A stretch of 18,639 nt of DNA, from positions 1-18,639 of the forward strand of contig JAFGDP010000021.1 in assembly GCA_016932075.1 (NCBI GenBank), written 5' to 3'. This DNA comes from Chitinispirillaceae bacterium (GTDB lineage Bacteria > Fibrobacterota > Chitinivibrionia > Chitinivibrionales > Chitinispirillaceae). Below the pieces are notes generated by a model. That model searched no databases. It saw only the letters and a program-made list of their open reading frames with translations, and was not told the DNA's origin. Shown piece by piece: positions 1-5,563 of this stretch (position 1 is its first letter; every line of letters starts with the position of its first letter). Position numbers and translations under genes: made by a program.

Positions 1-80
1 GGGGGGGGGGGGGCGGGCGGGGGGTTGGGGGGGGGGGGGTGCGGCGGCGGAATGAGCGGGGGCGGGGGCGCCTCGCGCGG
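1..80. other. G-rich low-complexity contig end
   Basis: The first ~80 bases are almost pure G with a few C, T and A, quite unlike the mixed composition that starts around base 81. Such runs are common where two-colour sequencing chemistry reads no signal as G, or at the ragged end of an assembled contig. I see no gene, tandem repeat or structured motif in it and treat it as probable artefact rather than biology. Confidence 0.7.
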
Positions 81-85
81 TTTTT

Positions 86-144
86 AGTCACTGTAGCTGA
101 ATTATCTGCGCTTTTTGCTTGGATAATTCCTGCGGACAGTGACT
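86..144 (+). promoter_or_regulatory. Two-part stem-loop in the 5' leader of the lemA cluster
   Basis: AGTCACTGT (86-94) pairs perfectly with ACAGTGACT (136-144), and inside it GAATTATC (99-106) pairs perfectly with GATAATTC (122-129), leaving asymmetric internal loops and a 15-nt T-rich apical loop. The 3' end of the outer stem overlaps the start of the leader repeat at 143-187. Position, ending 59 nt before the Shine-Dalgarno of the first gene's likely start, suggests a folded 5' untranslated region or an operator. No known riboswitch consensus was recognised. Confidence 0.55.
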
Positions 145-187
145 TATGCCGCAAAGCCATCCAATAACCTTTTCCGGCTTTGCCGGC
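143..187 (+). repeat. Leader hairpin repeat, copy 1
   Basis: This segment matches 5458-5504 closely: both run CTTATGCCGCAAAGCCAT, then a CATAACC/AATAACC-type spacer, a T run and GGCTTTGCCGGC. GCCGCAAAGCC can pair with GGCTTTGCCGGC with one bulge, but the 3' half can also fold alone as CCGGC-TTT-GCCGG. The two foldings exclude each other, as in attenuators. It sits 10 nt upstream of the AGGAGG Shine-Dalgarno at 198-203, so alternative folding could influence translation. The function is unknown. Confidence 0.55.
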
Positions 188-197
188 GTAAGTTTTC

Positions 198-203
198 AGG
201 AGG
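198..203 (+). promoter_or_regulatory. Ribosome binding site deciding the start at 213
   Basis: A perfect AGGAGG lies at 198-203. It abuts the ATG at 204 with no spacing but is 9 nt from the in-frame ATG at 213, so 213 is the more likely start of the nucleotidyltransferase-like gene. Confidence 0.7.
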
Positions 204-212
204 ATGCACCGT

Positions 213-944
213 ATGCAGGAAATAAACAATCCGATTGAACTGGCCCGCCAGGCCACGGAGGAGTACCAGGCGTGCTACGGCAACGACCTGGTTTCACTGA
301 TCGTGTTCGGCAGCGCGGCAGGAAGCGCGTTCGACAAAAAACGGTCGGATATCAATCTGCTGATTGTGCTCGGCAGCATGACCCTGCCCATGCTTGAAAA
401 GTCCTGGTCAGTGCAGATGAAGTGGATGAAGAAACGGTTTTCACGGCCGCTCTTCATGGACAAGGAGTATATCGCCAACTCCCTCGACGCATTTCCCATC
501 GAGTTCCTTTCTATGAAATCGTCGTACCAGGTTGTTGCCGGCGAGGACGTTCTCGTTGATCTGCGCATCAGTACTGATGACCTCCGTCTGCAGGTCGAAC
601 GCGAGCTCAAGGGAAAATGGCTGCATCTCATGCAGGAATGGCCCACGGTTAAACGGCATCCCAAGCTCCTGCACCGGCTGGTGCAGCTGTCACTCGGTGA
701 ATTTTCGCCTGTTTTCCGGGCCTTGCTGCTGTTAAAGGGAATCGAAGCGCCGCCTGACCGCGCTGCGCTTTTTGCGGCAGTAAGCGAAACGTTCGGTCTT
801 GTTGACCGGCCGCTTGAGCGCGTTCTTGAGGCGTATCGTAACAACGACCACCAGGCGCTGGCCGCGCTGTTTCCGGAGTATTCAAAGGCTATTCGCATGT
901 TGACCAAAACGGCTGACCACCTTTTCAGCAAGGAGGAGCAATGA
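213..944 (+). CDS. Nucleotidyltransferase-fold protein, probably degenerate
   Basis: A 243-residue protein whose N-terminal third has the polymerase-beta nucleotidyltransferase signature: VFGSAAGSAF around residues 31-40, then SDINLLIVL at 45-53. The usual G-S followed by D-x-D is here G-S (33-34) and D46-I-N48, so the second metal-binding aspartate is asparagine and catalysis may be weakened or lost. FPIEFL (94-99) sits roughly where a third acidic residue is often found. The C-terminal half is helical in character with no motif I can name. The stop overlaps the lemA start by 4 nt (ATGA), implying translational coupling and a shared role. Substrate and function are unknown; a regulatory or scaffold role is as likely as nucleotide transfer. 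Confidence 0.75.
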   Translation: MQEINNPIELARQATEEYQACYGNDLVSLIVFGSAAGSAFDKKRSDINLLIVLGSMTLPMLEKSWSVQMKWMKKRFSRPLFMDKEYIANSLDAFPIEFLSMKSSYQVVAGEDVLVDLRISTDDLRLQVERELKGKWLHLMQEWPTVKRHPKLLHRLVQLSLGEFSPVFRALLLLKGIEAPPDRAALFAAVSETFGLVDRPLERVLEAYRNNDHQALAALFPEYSKAIRMLTKTADHLFSKEEQ

Positions 945-1507
945 AGAACAAATATCTGGTCTGGATCATCGTTGCCGCGGTGATCGTCACGCTGCTCATC
1001 GTGATCGGGAAGGTCATCGGAATAAAGAACCGTCTCGTGGAGCTGGACGAAAACACGAAAAAGGGGTGGGCCCAGGTGGAAAGCCAGCTGCAGCGCCGGC
1101 TCGACCTTGTTCCAAACCTCGTGGAAACGGTCAAGGGGTATGCGAAACAGGAGGAGAAGGTCCTCACCGAGGTCACCAAGGCGCGCGCCAGCGTTGCCGG
1201 CGCGCAAACGACCCCGGAAAAGATCCAGGCCAATAACCAGCTCTCGTCCGCCTTGTCCCGTCTGCTGGTCGTGGTTGAGCGGTATCCCGACCTCAAGTCA
1301 AACCAGAATTTCCTCGCCTTGCAGGACGAACTGGCAGGGACCGAGAACCGGATCTCGGTCGCCCGGCAGCGGTACAACGAAGACGCGCAGCTGTATAACT
1401 CGACCCGGCGAAAAATCCCCTATTCGTTCTTTGCAGGGGGCTTTCCCGAGGCGCCCTATTTCAAGGCCGACGAGGGGGCAACGGAAACTCCCAAGGTTTC
1501 GTTTTGA
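941..1507 (+). CDS. lemA: LemA family membrane protein
   Basis: A 188-residue protein with one N-terminal transmembrane segment (about residues 5-25) followed by a long helical domain. LemA hallmarks are visible: KNRLVELDENTKKGWAQVE (about 29-47), the following QLQRRLDLVPNLVETVKGYA, and a C-terminal ARQRYNEDAQLYNS segment before a hydrophobic FPY-like end. LemA proteins are widespread membrane-anchored helical bundles of unclear function, with the N-terminus usually outside. A good AGGAGG-type site precedes the start, and the gene overlaps both neighbours by 4 nt. The pairing with a nucleotidyltransferase-fold protein instead of the more usual TPM-domain partner is worth noting. Confidence 0.93.
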   Translation: MKNKYLVWIIVAAVIVTLLIVIGKVIGIKNRLVELDENTKKGWAQVESQLQRRLDLVPNLVETVKGYAKQEEKVLTEVTKARASVAGAQTTPEKIQANNQLSSALSRLLVVVERYPDLKSNQNFLALQDELAGTENRISVARQRYNEDAQLYNSTRRKIPYSFFAGGFPEAPYFKADEGATETPKVSF

Positions 1508-2052
1508 CGACGGCACGGGTCGGCCGGCCGCACCGCCTGCTGCGGATCGATAGCGGCGGGATCGCCGTTACCGTTGATTTCAGACACGACGCCATGGACG
1601 GGTGGGTCGTCTCGTCGGTGAAATTGCGGCCGGATGTCCGGGTCAGCGCCAGCCGGAACATCCCGAAAAACGTTCCGGCACCGGTTAAAACGCATGTGCG
1701 GCTGATCAGCGCATACCTGCACGGCAGGCCGGTTTCGCTGCGCACCATTCCCATTGACCTCAATGCAGTGACGCCGTTTGCACGCAGCGTTCTGATTGCC
1801 GCACGCAGCATCCCGCGCGGCACGACTCTGTCGTATGCGGAACTCGCCCGCAAAGCGGGCCGGCCCGCCGCGGTGCGGGCGGCGGCAAGCGTCATGCGGA
1901 ACAATCCCTTCCCGCTCCTGGTTCCCTGTCACCGCGTCATCAGAAGCGACGGGACCATAGGCGGGTTCATGGGCGCGACAAGGGGCGGGTCCATTGTCGT
2001 GAAACGGCTTCTTCTGCAGCGGGAGGGGCGCCGTTTGCCCGGCGACGGGTGA
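1504..2052 (+). CDS. ogt: Methylated-DNA--protein-cysteine methyltransferase
   Basis: A 182-residue O6-alkylguanine-DNA alkyltransferase of the Ogt/Ada-C type, which repairs O6-methylguanine by transferring the alkyl group to its own cysteine. The active-site motif PCHRVI (141-146, acceptor Cys142) is intact. The helix-turn-helix region with SYAELARKAGRPAAVRAAAS (about 110-129) and the Asn hinge NPFPLLV before the active site are present, followed by GGF (153-155). The start taken is TTG at 1504, overlapping the lemA stop as TTGA. That is consistent with coupled translation, but a downstream ATG at 1594 is also possible. The N-terminal domain is divergent, as is usual in this family. Confidence 0.93.
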   Translation: MTTARVGRPHRLLRIDSGGIAVTVDFRHDAMDGWVVSSVKLRPDVRVSASRNIPKNVPAPVKTHVRLISAYLHGRPVSLRTIPIDLNAVTPFARSVLIAARSIPRGTTLSYAELARKAGRPAAVRAAASVMRNNPFPLLVPCHRVIRSDGTIGGFMGATRGGSIVVKRLLLQREGRRLPGDG

Positions 2053-2105
2053 TACGGAATCGACGATGCTGATTTCCATGCACGGGATGATCTATTTTTG
2101 GCCAT

Positions 2106-3437
2106 ATGACAACCACCGGGAAAAAGAACTACATCCTTGACACCACGATCCTGCTCTATGACGCGCAGGCGCTGTTCAAGTTCGATGGCAACAATGTCTA
2201 CGTTCCGATCACGGTCATTGAGGACATCGATCATTTCAAGAAAGACCTGAGCGAGACCGGGCGGAACGCGCGACAGACCTCGCGGTATCTGGACCAGCTG
2301 CGCAGGCGCGCATCGGTCACCGCAGGGGTCCCGCTTGAAAACGGCGGCACCCTGTTCGTGCGCCCGGGAAGCGCCGCCATGCTCCAGCGCATGCCTGATT
2401 CGCTGCGCGAGAACGAACGGGGGAATAAAATCCTGTCGCTGGCGCTTGACATCAAACAGAGTGCGCGGGACATCCCCACGGTGTTTGTCAGCAAGGACCT
2501 GAACCTGCGCATCAAGGCAGACGCGCTTGGACTTGACGTGGAGGATTACGAGTCGGACAAGGTCGATATCGAGGAGCTCTACACCGGCTGCGCCGACCTG
2601 GTGGTCGAACCCGCGGTCATCACCGCCCTGCGCGAGCGCGGCTCCGCCGCCATCGACCGGAAATTCCTTCCCAACCAGTACCTGAAGCTCTGCACCAGGG
2701 GCGAGGGCGCGCTCTGCGACGTGGCGCGGTACGACATCGAGAAAAAGGGGCTGGTGCGGCTGCTGTCGGCGGAGGTAAAGGAGCAGTGGCGGGTCGTGCC
2801 GCACAACCGCGAGCAGTTTTTCGCGTTTGACGCGCTGCTCAATGACTCGGTCCAGCTCGTGACCCTGGTCGGCAAGGCCGGAACCGGCAAAACGCTGCTC
2901 GCCATTGCCGCGAGCCTGTACAAGACCGTTGACGAGAACATGTACCACCGGGTGCTCGTGTCGCGGCCCACGCTTCCCATGGGAAAGGACATCGGATACC
3001 TGCCCGGCACGGTCGAGGAGAAGCTGAACCCCTGGATGTACCCGATCGCCGACAACGTGGAGCTGCTCATGCGCAGCGACGGCAGGAACCGGGGCCACAT
3101 CCGCAGGTTCAGGGAGCTCGTTGACATGGGGATCCTGGTGATCGAGCCCCTGACCTATATCCGGGGACGCTCCATTCACAGCCAGTTCGTGATCATCGAC
3201 GAGGCGCAGAACCTGACCCCGCACGAGATCAAGACCATCATCACGCGCGTGGGCGACGGGTCCAAGATCGTGGTGACCGGCGATCCGTACCAGATCGACA
3301 ATCCCTATGTTGACTCGTCAAGCAACGGGCTCACCTACCTGGTCGAGCGGTTCAAGGAGCAGGCGGTCTCCGCGCATATCACGTTAAACAAAGGGGAGCG
3401 GTCAAAGCTTTCCGAGCTGGCGGCAAACCTGCTGTAG
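2106..3437 (+). CDS. phoH2: PIN domain - PhoH-like ATPase (PhoH2 type)
   Basis: A 443-residue two-domain protein. Residues 8-140 form a PIN-type ribonuclease domain with conserved acids D12 (LDTTILL), E39/D40/D42 and D131 (VSKDLNLR). Residues about 235-443 form a PhoH ATPase domain with Walker A GKAGTGKT (256-263), Walker B FVIIDEAQN (361-369) and a sensor-like VTGDPYQID (390-398). Length and order match PhoH2/YlaK proteins, described as RNA helicase-ribonucleases. It follows ogt by 53 nt with no strong Shine-Dalgarno, so it is probably in the same transcript but not coupled. The start is the first ATG before the PIN motif. It is intact, with nothing missing. Confidence 0.94.
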   Translation: MTTTGKKNYILDTTILLYDAQALFKFDGNNVYVPITVIEDIDHFKKDLSETGRNARQTSRYLDQLRRRASVTAGVPLENGGTLFVRPGSAAMLQRMPDSLRENERGNKILSLALDIKQSARDIPTVFVSKDLNLRIKADALGLDVEDYESDKVDIEELYTGCADLVVEPAVITALRERGSAAIDRKFLPNQYLKLCTRGEGALCDVARYDIEKKGLVRLLSAEVKEQWRVVPHNREQFFAFDALLNDSVQLVTLVGKAGTGKTLLAIAASLYKTVDENMYHRVLVSRPTLPMGKDIGYLPGTVEEKLNPWMYPIADNVELLMRSDGRNRGHIRRFRELVDMGILVIEPLTYIRGRSIHSQFVIIDEAQNLTPHEIKTIITRVGDGSKIVVTGDPYQIDNPYVDSSSNGLTYLVERFKEQAVSAHITLNKGERSKLSELAANLL

Positions 3438-3476
3438 GCGCACAGGCGCCGGCGGAACAGGGGCGGTATTGTGCGC
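3438..3476 (+). terminator. Weak stem-loop after phoH2
   Basis: GCGCACA (3438-3444) overlaps the phoH2 stop region and pairs with TGTGCGC (3470-3476) across a GC-rich 25-nt loop. There is no T run directly after it, so it may be only a partial or Rho-dependent end signal. Confidence 0.25.
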
Positions 3477-3517
3477 GCACCCCGGGCATTCTGTTCCTAC
3501 TAAAAAAGCAAATTCAT

Positions 3518-3662
3518 TCACCGCAGAGACGCGGAGAACAAAGTATTATGCAAGTTACATTAAAAAAAAACCAGAAGAACCATTGCATTCAGGTGTTCTT
3601 TTTTAATTTTGGTTTTCATTATACCTTTTGCATTCTCCGCGCTCTCCGCGCCTCTGCGGTGA
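3518..3662. repeat. Palindromic intergenic element with CCGCAGAGACGCGGAG arms
   Basis: Two 20-bp arms (3518-3537 and 3643-3662) are inverted copies with a single mismatch: TCACCGCAGAGACGCGGAGA against the complement of TCTCCGCG-CCTCTGCGGTGA. Inside, AAAACC/GGTTTT and an imperfect AGAACC/GGTGTTCT pairing nest further, so the 145-bp unit can form a large cruciform. It lies between two convergent genes. From memory, motifs of the ACCGCAGAGACGCAGAG type are scattered through many environmental bacterial genomes; I cannot verify copy number here. A MITE/REP-like element that may also end transcription of both genes is the best reading. Confidence 0.6.
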
Positions 3663-3672
3663 GATTTTTTCT

Positions 3673-4149
3673 TTAAAAAGGCTCGAAACTTCCGGGCCTC
3701 CGTTTGGGCCAGCGCGTGCCGATCACTTTCCATTTAAGCATCTCCCGCACGCACAGAATGGTGACCGGCTCCCTGTCATGCTCTTTCCCGACCATGTCCT
3801 GCTGTTGCGACATCCAGGTCGAGCGCACCCAGAGCTCAACGTCCGCCACGCAGGTGTCCTTGCCCGTGGTGATCTTTTTTATGTCGCACGATATCCTGAT
3901 ATCATCGAAATCCCTGAACACATAGCTGAAATTTCCGCGCATTGAAGGATAGGTGAAACCCAGCTCGTCCTTGTAATAGAGCGAGATGAGCTTTTCCAGC
4001 GTGTTCAAATCCTCTTTTTCTATGGCAGCCATGCCGTGGGCAAGCAGCTTCTCCACCGCCCTGGTTTTGTTCACCGGAAACATGAAAACGAGCGCAATAA
4101 CCGCAATACACGCTGCGATGGTAAGGAGTATGATGGTGCGGATGTTCAT
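3673..4149 (-). CDS. Membrane-anchored small protein, possible NTF2-like domain
   Basis: A 158-residue protein with an N-terminal hydrophobic segment (about residues 4-25) that may be a signal anchor. A short helix pair (AVEKLLAHGMAAIEKEDLNTLEKLISLYY, described in two pieces: residues about 31-45 and 46-59) leads to a beta-rich domain with a basic C-terminus. The layout of a charged helix, a tyrosine-rich turn and four or five beta strands resembles NTF2-like/DUF4878-type lipid or ligand pockets, but no diagnostic motif is present. It is convergent with phoH2 and followed by the palindromic element. The Shine-Dalgarno is weak. Function unknown; the fold call is an inference. Confidence 0.65.
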   Translation of the reverse strand: MNIRTIILLTIAACIAVIALVFMFPVNKTRAVEKLLAHGMAAIEKEDLNTLEKLISLYYKDELGFTYPSMRGNFSYVFRDFDDIRISCDIKKITTGKDTCVADVELWVRSTWMSQQQDMVGKEHDREPVTILCVREMLKWKVIGTRWPKRRPGSFEPF

Positions 4150-4217
4150 GCTACCATGCCTGTACCTGTATTATACATGCGCGACATGACTAGTGTAAGG
4201 TTGTGGTTTGTGGTATA

Positions 4218-4451
4218 CTATCCGAAACAAGATTCCTTAATCCGCACCGGCGATCCTTCCATTACCCCGGTATGCGCACGGACCTCTTGTTCACCTAAAC
4301 GTAAAAACGGGTTTGTCAGCAGCTCCTGTTCAAGTGTGGCAGGAGGAGTATATGCTCCCTTTTTAAGTAATCGCTCTATGGCACAAGTACGGTAAAAACC
4401 TCTATTGTCATTGTACGGTCCATCATCAATTCCCTGGTTTTCCCTGTTTGG
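4218..4451 (-). pseudogene. Remnant resembling hydroxyacylglutathione hydrolase C-terminus
   Basis: An open minus-strand frame without a usable start encodes ...RLLKKGAYTPPATLEQ and ELLTNPFLRLGEQEVRAHTG before its stop at 4218-4220. The A-T-L-E-x-E-x-x-T-N-P-F-L-R pattern is typical of the extreme C-terminus of GloB-type glyoxalase II enzymes (usually PSTxxxExxTNPFLR). The upstream metallo-beta-lactamase domain with its zinc-binding histidines is absent: the frame is closed by a stop at 4452-4454 and neighbouring frames show nothing recognisable. This looks like a decayed gene fragment. The rest of 4452-4679 holds no gene I can support, only short open frames and A-rich sequence leading to the toxin operator. 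Confidence 0.45.
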
Positions 4452-4679
4452 TTACAGGCTGCTGCCACGTGAAAATATAGGTACTTTACGGTTGTTTGTC
4501 CATAATCCGGAGTAACTGCGGGCGCGTTGACCGGGTCCGGGCAAATTGTTGCCTGCGTGATGGCCGCCGTGTGACTAAATCAAAATAAAAAAGATTTCCC
4601 TGTGTTTGTAACGTTGCTCTGCCGCATCAGCCTCCACACCCTTGCCACTCCATATTCCGTGTAAAAAAAGAATATCTTG

Positions 4680-4706
4680 AATGTATCGTATCCAATTAGA
4701 TACATT
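4680..4706 (+). promoter_or_regulatory. Inverted repeat, likely toxin-antitoxin operator
   Basis: AATGTATC (4680-4687) and GATACATT (4699-4706) are perfect inverted copies separated by 11 nt, with an extra GTATC half-site in the spacer. The repeat lies directly before the toxin start at 4714, the usual place for autoregulation by the antitoxin or the toxin-antitoxin complex. Confidence 0.55.
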
Positions 4707-4713
4707 TATTATT

Positions 4714-5010
4714 ATGGACCAGCTCCAGAAGACAGAGCTATTTGATGGTTGGCTGCATAGTCTGAGGGATGTCCGGGCCAAGGCAAAAATATTGGTGAGA
4801 TTGAAAAGGGCTGAACTGGGCAATCTCGGTGATGTTAAAAATATCGGCAAGGGTATATTGGAAATGCGAATAGATTATGGGCCTGGATACCGGATGTATT
4901 TCACCAGGAAAAAAGGGAATATTGTCCTTCTGCTCATTGGTGGCGATAAATCCAGTCAGGCCAGAGATATTAAAAAAGCGCAACAACTCGCATCAGAGAT
5001 TGGATCATAA
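4714..5010 (+). CDS. RelE/HigB-type toxin (Gp49-like, COG3657)
   Basis: A 98-residue addiction-module killer protein. The family pattern is clear: KTELFDGWLHSLRDVRAKAK (residues 6-25), ELGNLGDVKNIGKG (34-47), then E-x-RIDYGPGYRMYF (50-63) and LLLIGGDKSSQARDI (72-86). Proteins of this group are RelE-superfamily toxins that act on mRNA at the ribosome. An in-frame ATG at 4681 would extend the protein by 11 residues, but it falls inside the operator repeat and family members start close to the KTELFDGWL motif, so 4714 is preferred although no clear Shine-Dalgarno is seen. Only one base separates its stop from the antitoxin start. The toxin-first order is normal for this subfamily. Confidence 0.9.
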   Translation: MDQLQKTELFDGWLHSLRDVRAKAKILVRLKRAELGNLGDVKNIGKGILEMRIDYGPGYRMYFTRKKGNIVLLLIGGDKSSQARDIKKAQQLASEIGS

Positions 5011-5011
5011 A

Positions 5012-5353
5012 ATGAAAGCCAAAGTCAGCAATTTCGACGTTTCCGAGTACTTGAATGATGAAGAATCCATTGCGGAATATTTGAGTTCGATTGTAGAGGA
5101 AGATGATGTGACTCTCCTTCTTTCCGCCATCGGGGATGTTGCGAAAGCCAGGGGTATGTCCAGAATCGCCTCAAAATCCGGTTTGGGCAGGGAAAGCCTG
5201 TACAAAGCGCTGAATTCCAATGCAAAGCCGCGCTTTGATACGGTGGTGAAAGTGTTAGGAGCCCTCGGAATGAAGATGACTTTTTGCGCGCGAACAAGTC
5301 AGCGCGTACGTCGTAGAAAAGCCAGAAAGAGTTTCACGAATCATTGTGCGTGA
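5012..5353 (+). CDS. Addiction module antidote, HTH antitoxin (COG3636)
   Basis: A 113-residue antitoxin of the COG3636/HigA-like group. It starts MKAKVSNFDVSEYLND, continues with an acidic helix (residues 16-32), then a helix-turn-helix: GDVAKARGMSRIASKSGLG and RESLYKALN (about 41-68), followed by RFDTVVKVLGALGMKM (74-89), which is the family's C-terminal signature. A basic tail of about 20 residues (RVRRRKARK) extends beyond the usual end and is slightly unusual. The longer open frame starting at 4877 overlaps the toxin gene and is not the real start. It is predicted to neutralise the upstream toxin and bind the operator at 4680-4706. Confidence 0.9.
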   Translation: MKAKVSNFDVSEYLNDEESIAEYLSSIVEEDDVTLLLSAIGDVAKARGMSRIASKSGLGRESLYKALNSNAKPRFDTVVKVLGALGMKMTFCARTSQRVRRRKARKSFTNHCA

Positions 5354-5384
5354 TAATCCTATGCGCGCCTGGCTCGAGTGTAGT

Positions 5385-5449
5385 GCTCGCAGGATGCCCG
5401 GTGGTACCTCTACCAAATCCTGAATATCCTCTGTGTGCGGGTTGCGAGC
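5385..5449 (+). promoter_or_regulatory. Stem-loop upstream of leader repeat copy 2
   Basis: GCTCGCA (5385-5391) pairs perfectly with TGCGAGC (5443-5449). Inside, GGAT/ATCC and GGT/ACC pairings are possible. It occupies the same relative place as the stem at 86-144 does for copy 1, just 5' of the GCCGCAAAGCC motif, though the sequences of the two stems are unrelated. Confidence 0.4.
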
Positions 5450-5457
5450 TGCAGACT

Positions 5458-5504
5458 CTTATGCCGCAAAGCCATACCATAACCTTTTTTGCGGCTTTGC
5501 CGGC
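5458..5504 (+). repeat. Leader hairpin repeat, copy 2 (before GH26)
   Basis: This is the second copy of the element at 143-187: CTTATGCCGCAAAGCCAT, CATAACC, a six-T run, then GCGGCTTTGCCGGC. The long pairing GCCGCAAAGCC/GGCTTTGCCGGC competes with a short hairpin CGGC-TTT-GCCG. The short form is framed by AACCTT (5481-5486) and AAGGT (5509-5513) and followed by a run of seven Ts, which would make a passable intrinsic terminator. The mutually exclusive pairing therefore looks like an attenuator or riboswitch expression platform controlling the mannanase gene. It ends 59 nt before the start codon. Confidence 0.5.
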
Positions 5505-5563
5505 TTAGAAGGTATTTTTTTAATGAATGGTATTTTCAAAAACGCAAAAAACTAGAGGTTGCA

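Noticed and set aside
143..187. Cyclic-di-GMP-I (GEMM) riboswitch, because of CGCAAAGCC
   Set aside because: The short core CGCAAAGCC matches, but the upstream tetraloop helix, its GCAAACC strand and the receptor helix of GEMM-I are absent in both copies.
1929..3224. 431-codon minus-strand open frame opposite phoH2
   Set aside because: It is antisense to a clear PIN-PhoH gene, has no domain signature and arises from GC-rich codon bias.
4036..4395. 119-codon plus-strand frame
   Set aside because: It overlaps the start of the small membrane protein gene and the GloB-like remnant on the other strand, and its composition is not protein-like.
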